The position numbers and the translations under genes were made by a program. DNA of 16,439 nt from Planctomycetota bacterium (GTDB lineage: Bacteria > Planctomycetota > Phycisphaerae > UBA1845 > CAIVHJ01): assembly GCA_022573485.1 (NCBI GenBank), contig JACZTW010000041.1:1-16439 (forward strand). The letters run 5' to 3'. Numbering within the stretch: position 1 is the first letter of the stretch; each line of letters opens with the position of its first letter. The notes beneath the pieces were generated by a model. The model was given only the letters and a program-made list of their open reading frames with translations. It searched no databases and was not told where the DNA came from. Positions 12,203 to 16,439 of this stretch are shown here, in pieces.

Positions 12203-14443
12203 TCAGCTCTTCACCATCTCGGCCCGATCGAATAAAGACACCCTACGACATATGGGGCAAGAGAAGATTTCAACTGGTTGTCGGGTCCACGTCTTCGAAT
12301 GCCGCCAGCCTCTGAGGGCATCAACCTCACCCATTAGCATCTGCAACGTTTGGCCTCTGGTCATCACCGACCGCACGGTGCCGACGTGATAATTGTGGCA
12401 TCGCAGACAACCGTCGCCAGCGCGCTCGGGCACGTGGCAGCCTGCACATTTTTCAATCCTGATATCAGCGAAATTGCCGGTGGATTCACTGAAGCGATAG
12501 GGGTAACCGCTGGTGAATTCACTGAAAAGAGAGGCGTAAGCCCTGGTGAATTCTTCCCTGTCGTAGTCTGGGTTGCGCGTATGGCAGCTCGTGCAGCCGT
12601 TGCCGTCGGCCATCAGGCTGAGATGCGACCCGTGTGAAAAACGCGTGAAGGGCCGACCCGTACTAGGCATGAGTGCGGGATGCCAGTTGAGGATAGGGTT
12701 ATCCGCATGCTGCGGTTGTTCCCAACTGTGGCATTTGAAACAGTCGCCCGCAAGACCTTCCCCAGTAAGTTCGTCGAAGATCATTTCGGCGGACAAGCAG
12801 GCGGCGTCTTCACAGCTGGTTTGCATATTGGATCTGGCGAAATCCAGCCAGACCATGACGAATGAGTCCGTGTGGCTTGTGGGATAATAAATAAGCTCGT
12901 ACGAATCCTCGTTAGAATCCGAGTCCACGCGGGTCCAATTCCGATCAGATTGTTTGTTGTCTTCCGGCGCTGTGTACGTGAACCAGTTCTTGATGGGTTC
13001 AAGGATGTCTTCGCCCAGCCCACCGTCCAGAGCACTCGGATCGATCCAATCGTGTTCCACTCTTGAAGTTCTGTCCAGGCTGTTCTTAATGTACGTTGGA
13101 TCACGCAGCTTCTCAGGTAACGATTTAATCGCAGCTGCGAGCCGTTGGATTGCAGCCAGATCACTTTCAGGATTGTCAGACAGCTCCTCTTCTTCAATAA
13201 TGAGAGACCACGCCGCAAGATCGTTTTGAGCGGTCGGATAGTCCGCATCCCCCAGCAATAAAAACTGCATGAACCCGGTCAGAATACCTTCTGTTGTCTC
13301 CGGCCAGTCGTCCATTGTCGATGCGTCATCGAGGATCGGGTTGAAATCAGGCAGACTAAGAAACAGTACGCCTTCTGACTTCCGGATGCCTTTCATGTGG
13401 CAGCCGGCACATGAGCGCTCGAAGTCGTTGACCATCATGTGCTGCCCGTCTTGATCCAATGCGTGACAGTCGTTGCAAGTTATGTCCTGACCCTTTTCGT
13501 CTTTATCAAAGTGTGTGATGTGCTTAATGTGATCAAACTTAATTCGCGTCGGTCGTTCGTAAGGATATGCCGCGAAGTCAGGGTGTCCCTCGGCGAAACT
13601 GCGAAATGCCCCTGTGTGGCAGATGTGGCACTGGGCGTCGGTCATACTCGTGAGATCAAATCCAGGGCCGCGGTGCTCGGAGTGGCATGTCGCGCAGGCA
13701 ATCTTTCCGGCGGACATGTGTGGTCCTTCGTGAAGAGCGCGTGCCAGCGAGACTGCATAAGGTGTGCCCGTAGAGAGGCGTGGGGGCGACGCTTCGTCGA
13801 CGGCGGCTGTTTGGGAGAAGGCCGTTCCGTGTGGAAGCACAGCGTCCTCGCGGTCACCAAGGTCGTGGCAGTGGAGACACAAGTCACTTTGGGATGTCGC
13901 GTCCGTCGTCGTCGGCCCATGGACAAACCACTGCCCAACAGTCGTGGCGGCGAGAGCATGGCATTGACGACAGCTTGCTTCCAAACGCGCGTCGCCCGCG
14001 GCGATGGCTGCATGTTTTGAGCTGAGTGGGCCCGGTGAAATGAAGCCCAGCCTGCGCTCCGGCCACAACAGCGCCATGGCCAGGATGGTCAGCGTTGCCG
14101 CTGTGGACCACAGCACCAGCAGCCCGCGCCTGGCGCGCAGGTTGCGAACCGGCTGGCAGGGGGGCACCGGTCGCGCGCAGCGGCCGTCGGGCAGGGGGCC
14201 GTCCGTACACACTCCACCATAACTCCTGGCGCGCGTGCACTGCCAGCGGTCTTTTTCTTTTTTGGGCACGCATTCAGACTTCGGGCATTCCCAGCCTTGG
14301 TGGTCCTTGAGTTCGCAGCGGCCCTCTGCGGAAGGGCCCAGGCGGCAGGGTGAGCCGTCGGCAGCCCAACCGCACACCCATTTCTGTGTGGGGCGTTCAT
14401 ATTCGCTGGCGCGGAAGCCGAAATCCTGTAGCGTGCGCTTCAA
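12203..14443 (-). CDS. Membrane-anchored decaheme c-type cytochrome with Cys-rich N-terminal domain
   Basis: 746 aa from TTG 14443-14441, which overlaps the TGA of the upstream gene; ATG 14536 is in frame but would overlap that gene by 97 bp. Residues 22-96 hold two copies of W-x-C-x(8,9)-C-x2-GP-x4-GRC (C24/C33/C43 and C69/C79/C89) plus C53, C58 and C96. One membrane helix follows (about 107-128), so the Cys domain is probably cytoplasmic and the rest periplasmic. Ten CXXCH motifs start at 158, 189, 250, 272, 323, 345, 568, 617, 666 and 679. Residues 350-567 are heme-free and acidic, with a non-heme Cys pair C544/C549; a CPIC lies near the C-terminus. It probably carries electrons in the periplasm for the two upstream proteins. 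The partner and the final acceptor or donor are unknown. Confidence 0.88.
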   Translation of the reverse strand: MKRTLQDFGFRASEYERPTQKWVCGWAADGSPCRLGPSAEGRCELKDHQGWECPKSECVPKKEKDRWQCTRARSYGGVCTDGPLPDGRCARPVPPCQPVRNLRARRGLLVLWSTAATLTILAMALLWPERRLGFISPGPLSSKHAAIAAGDARLEASCRQCHALAATTVGQWFVHGPTTTDATSQSDLCLHCHDLGDREDAVLPHGTAFSQTAAVDEASPPRLSTGTPYAVSLARALHEGPHMSAGKIACATCHSEHRGPGFDLTSMTDAQCHICHTGAFRSFAEGHPDFAAYPYERPTRIKFDHIKHITHFDKDEKGQDITCNDCHALDQDGQHMMVNDFERSCAGCHMKGIRKSEGVLFLSLPDFNPILDDASTMDDWPETTEGILTGFMQFLLLGDADYPTAQNDLAAWSLIIEEEELSDNPESDLAAIQRLAAAIKSLPEKLRDPTYIKNSLDRTSRVEHDWIDPSALDGGLGEDILEPIKNWFTYTAPEDNKQSDRNWTRVDSDSNEDSYELIYYPTSHTDSFVMVWLDFARSNMQTSCEDAACLSAEMIFDELTGEGLAGDCFKCHSWEQPQHADNPILNWHPALMPSTGRPFTRFSHGSHLSLMADGNGCTSCHTRNPDYDREEFTRAYASLFSEFTSGYPYRFSESTGNFADIRIEKCAGCHVPERAGDGCLRCHNYHVGTVRSVMTRGQTLQMLMGEVDALRGWRHSKTWTRQPVEIFSCPICRRVSLFDRAEMVKS

Positions 14444-15261
14444 CTGAAAGCTCCGGAATAAGCGTAGACCACGATAACGTGCAGCACCGAGAAAATCAGT
14501 AGCGCATAAGTGGGCGGAATGTGCAGGAACAGCCACACCTTGAGCGCCGCCTGATTGGCATACTGGAAGTCCAGACCGTTCTTGGTCAGCACGATGTCCT
14601 CGAGCCGCGTGAGCTTTTCGATGTCCGCTTCCGTCAGATAACGCCGCAACGCACGGAGTTCTGGTATGATGGTGTGACGCACCCGGTGTGCACCGACAAA
14701 GTGTGCGAAGACGTTCCGGGGGTCGCTGAAGAAGCGCACCAGTTGCTCATGGTAGAAGTCAGCGATAATGGTTGAGCCTCCTTCAATGGACTTCAGCGCT
14801 ATCTCTCTTGCCTCTTCGCTGAGCTGCTTGCGAAATATGGGGATGCGTTCGAAAATGATCTCCTGCTCATGTCGGGCGAGGCGTATGGGTATCAGGCGTG
14901 AAAGTGCCAGGCCCACCAGGCCCGTACCCGCCACAAACACATACAAAGCAAAAAGTACCGTTTCCAACTGTCCGCTGGGCAGCCGCCAGCCCGTGTGGAG
15001 TACAAAGACGACCACGGAGAGGAAGCCCAGATAGATATGCAGTTGAAGCCACATCGCCGAAGTGCCCAGCGGAAGGGGTAACAGTTTCTTGCGCGTGTTG
15101 AAGAGTGCCAGCGCGAACATCATCCCGAGAAGCGTCCATCCGGAGTACATGCTGGGATCGAGCAGCGCAATGCTCAAGACGGAGTTGGCAAACAGCAGGG
15201 CAGCCCCCAGCGTCGTGGCAAGTGTAATGCTCAGCCAGCGTCTGGTTGAAAGTGAAACCAC
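14440..15261 (-). CDS. Diheme b-type membrane protein, ferric-reductase-like
   Basis: 273 aa from GTG 15261-15259, which overlaps the upstream TAG by one base (TAGTG). About five hydrophobic helices are visible: 9-33, 41-55, 69-92, 99-125 and 239-268. Two of them carry His pairs exactly 14 residues apart, H75/H89 and H247/H261, the spacing expected of two bis-His b hemes stacked across a membrane. A polar segment of about 113 residues (126-238; RHEQEIIFERIP, then FAHFVGAHRVRH) separates the two halves, which is unusual for plain ferric reductases. The neighbours suggest it moves electrons between the Fe-S protein and the decaheme cytochrome. There is no flavin or NAD(P)H domain. The b-heme role is inferred from His geometry. 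Confidence 0.8.
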   Translation of the reverse strand: MVSLSTRRWLSITLATTLGAALLFANSVLSIALLDPSMYSGWTLLGMMFALALFNTRKKLLPLPLGTSAMWLQLHIYLGFLSVVVFVLHTGWRLPSGQLETVLFALYVFVAGTGLVGLALSRLIPIRLARHEQEIIFERIPIFRKQLSEEAREIALKSIEGGSTIIADFYHEQLVRFFSDPRNVFAHFVGAHRVRHTIIPELRALRRYLTEADIEKLTRLEDIVLTKNGLDFQYANQAALKVWLFLHIPPTYALLIFSVLHVIVVYAYSGAFS

Positions 15262-16439
15262 TATCTTAATCTCTTGGCCAGCTCGACCGGATTGGATGTG
15301 TCCACGCGGAACAGGGCGTCATGGGGGCAAGCCCGAGCACAAGCGGGTCCCCAGGAACTGTCCGCACACAGGTCGCATTTGGTGGCCTTGAGGATCGGCT
15401 TGTACGTGGCCTCGTCCAGAACGGGAAGGCCTACAGTATTGCGGATCTCGACCATTCGAATGTTGTCGTATGGACAGTTCTGGGCGCACACCTCGCATCC
15501 GATGCAGGTGAGATCGTTGATCAGTACTTCGCCTCGGTCGGGTGCGCGGTGTATCGCGCCTGTTGGGCAGCCGATCATGCATAAGGGGTCGACACAGTGC
15601 ATGCAGGCATTTGCGAACATGAAGCGACCCTGCTGGACGCCGTGTCGGACGAATCGCGGATTGTTGTCGTGCGAGTCAGCGCAGGCCCGTACGCAGTCAT
15701 CACAACGGGTGCAGCGCTCGAGATCGATCATCATGGTGGCGGTCCCATTGATGAGGCGTTTCTCAACCTGGAATTCCATCATTTCCGAACTGATTCGTTG
15801 ACCGAAGCGATCCTTAGCCGTGCCGAACAGAGCGCGAATCTGTCGCCGCGACAAAGAGGGGAACACGTGTTCTTCAAGCACACGCGTGGGGACGGACAGC
15901 GTGGTGACGTACCCGATCGCGCGCATGGTGTCTTGCAGCGGCACTTGGTCTTCCGGGGAACTCCAGTTGTGATAGATCTCGTCGACGCCGTACGATTGTC
16001 CGACACCGAGATAGCTGATGGTCTGCTCCCCACTGCCGCGACGCTTGCTGAGCCGTGCAAAGCCGGCCAGAACAAAGACGGCTTCGTTGGGGTAGTGCCC
16101 CTCTTCGGAGACGACGGGTTCGTGCTTTAACCTTTGGGCCGCATCTGCTTGTGCGAGCTTGCGGTAGGAAGAATACCAGTCGAACTGGCCGTACGTATGA
16201 ATCGTACCGCTGTTGGCGATGTGTTGGACCGCTTCGTTGCTCAGGCTCTTACTCGTGAAAAGATCAAACGTCCGCAGCGCAGTGTTGAGGTGATACTGCC
16301 GGTAGGTTGCGTGGACGTGTTCCCGGATCGCCTCTGTTCTGGCCATGATGTCGCGGAGACCCTGCCAGCGTCTTTCCAGGAGCTGCGGATCGCCCTCCGC
16401 GAACACACCCGCAACGCGTGCTCCCCGTCCCAAGGCACC
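15261..16439 (-). CDS. Four-cluster [4Fe-4S] protein with cyclic-nucleotide-binding-like domain; 5' end off window
   Basis: 392 residues are visible, open to the window edge; the true start is outside. The first part (about 16439-15780) resembles cNMP-binding sensors (EAVFVLAGFARLSKR, then SYLGVGQSYGVDEIYHNW). The phosphate-binding cassette is degenerate, so ligand binding is uncertain. The C-terminal third is a DmsB/NrfC-like polyferredoxin with four Cys sets: RCTRCDDCVRAC (about 15718-15680), CMHCVDPLCMIGCP (about 15610-15560), TCIGCEVCAQNCP (about 15510-15470) and KCDLCADSSWGPACARACP (about 15380-15325). No signal or membrane segment is seen, so it is likely cytoplasmic. Its stop overlaps the GTG of the b-type membrane protein, so the three genes form one translational unit. 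Confidence 0.87.
   Translation of the reverse strand, partial: GALGRGARVAGVFAEGDPQLLERRWQGLRDIMARTEAIREHVHATYRQYHLNTALRTFDLFTSKSLSNEAVQHIANSGTIHTYGQFDWYSSYRKLAQADAAQRLKHEPVVSEEGHYPNEAVFVLAGFARLSKRRGSGEQTISYLGVGQSYGVDEIYHNWSSPEDQVPLQDTMRAIGYVTTLSVPTRVLEEHVFPSLSRRQIRALFGTAKDRFGQRISSEMMEFQVEKRLINGTATMMIDLERCTRCDDCVRACADSHDNNPRFVRHGVQQGRFMFANACMHCVDPLCMIGCPTGAIHRAPDRGEVLINDLTCIGCEVCAQNCPYDNIRMVEIRNTVGLPVLDEATYKPILKATKCDLCADSSWGPACARACPHDALFRVDTSNPVELAKRLR

Noticed and set aside
12154..12315. 53-codon plus ORF starting MRLKDVKPGTSIRITQV, faintly FeoA-like
   Set aside because: The similarity covers only the first about 18 residues, there is no SD, and the rest runs antisense into the cytochrome gene. 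At most a tiny remnant.
14444..14536. Upstream ATG start for the decaheme cytochrome
   Set aside because: It would overlap the b-type membrane gene by 97 bp and add a non-family N-terminus; TTG 14443 overlaps the upstream stop in the same way as the TTG at 6816.
1..16439. CRISPR arrays, tRNA or rRNA genes, replication origin
   Set aside because: No regularly spaced repeats, cloverleaf-like sequence, rRNA motifs or DnaA-box clusters were seen by eye.

Overview
The window (about 60% GC by eye) looks like chromosomal DNA of a free-living bacterium. Planctomycetota (Phycisphaerae-like) is my best guess, with a deltaproteobacterial-type lineage second. The reasons are a giant secreted subtilase carrying Cys-rich GGxNDGxxC repeats with cohesin-like and HYR-like pieces, a secreted 'GVYTLRLG/HLGTS' protein, and a Tat-exported molybdenum hydroxylase. 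This placement is inference; there is no rRNA or marker gene here.

Layout. (1) 1-2831, minus strand: 5' part (943 codons) of a secreted subtilisin-like protease whose 3' end lies off the window. It has a well-formed promoter (TTGATC-N17-TATAAT), a strong leader hairpin and a canonical Shine-Dalgarno (SD) sequence. (2) 2962-4033: a mostly non-coding stretch. It holds a possible self-contained small transcription unit (promoter, 39-residue ORF with good SD, intrinsic terminator) and a decayed DDE-integrase/transposase remnant. (3) 4034-9603, plus strand: a three-subunit molybdenum hydroxylase of the xanthine dehydrogenase/aldehyde oxidoreductase family, in the order [2Fe-2S] with Tat signal, Mo subunit, FAD subunit. 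All three are translationally coupled. They are followed by a small Cys-rich protein, a secreted DUF1326-like protein and a secreted protein of unknown function. (4) 9600-9757: a short palindromic element with terminal inverted repeats and CTAG flanks, lying on the stop codon of the last of these genes. (5) 9833-12003, plus strand: an IscS-type cysteine desulfurase overlapping an XdhC/CoxI-family molybdenum cofactor (Moco) maturation protein. This is a plausible sulfuration pair for the hydroxylase. (6) 12004-12202: a convergent intergenic region with a short direct repeat. (7) 12203-16439, minus strand: three overlapping genes for an electron-transfer module. They encode a four-cluster Fe-S protein with a cyclic-nucleotide-binding-like domain (5' end off window), a membrane protein with two His pairs each spaced 14 residues (diheme b pattern), and a membrane-anchored cytochrome with ten CXXCH motifs and a duplicated Cys-rich N-terminal domain.

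How it fits together. Regions 3 and 5 together encode a periplasmic Mo hydroxylase and its cofactor maturation: IscS supplies sulfur, XdhC holds and inserts the cofactor, and the folded complex is carried out by the Tat signal on the Fe-S subunit. Region 7 reads as an electron conduit from cytoplasmic Fe-S clusters through membrane b hemes to periplasmic c hemes. The cNMP-like domain suggests gating, but donors, acceptors and ligand are unknown. The most unusual items are this conduit with its duplicated Cys-rich head, the isolated 39-aa transcription unit, the mosaic tail of the protease, and the palindromic element at 9600-9757.
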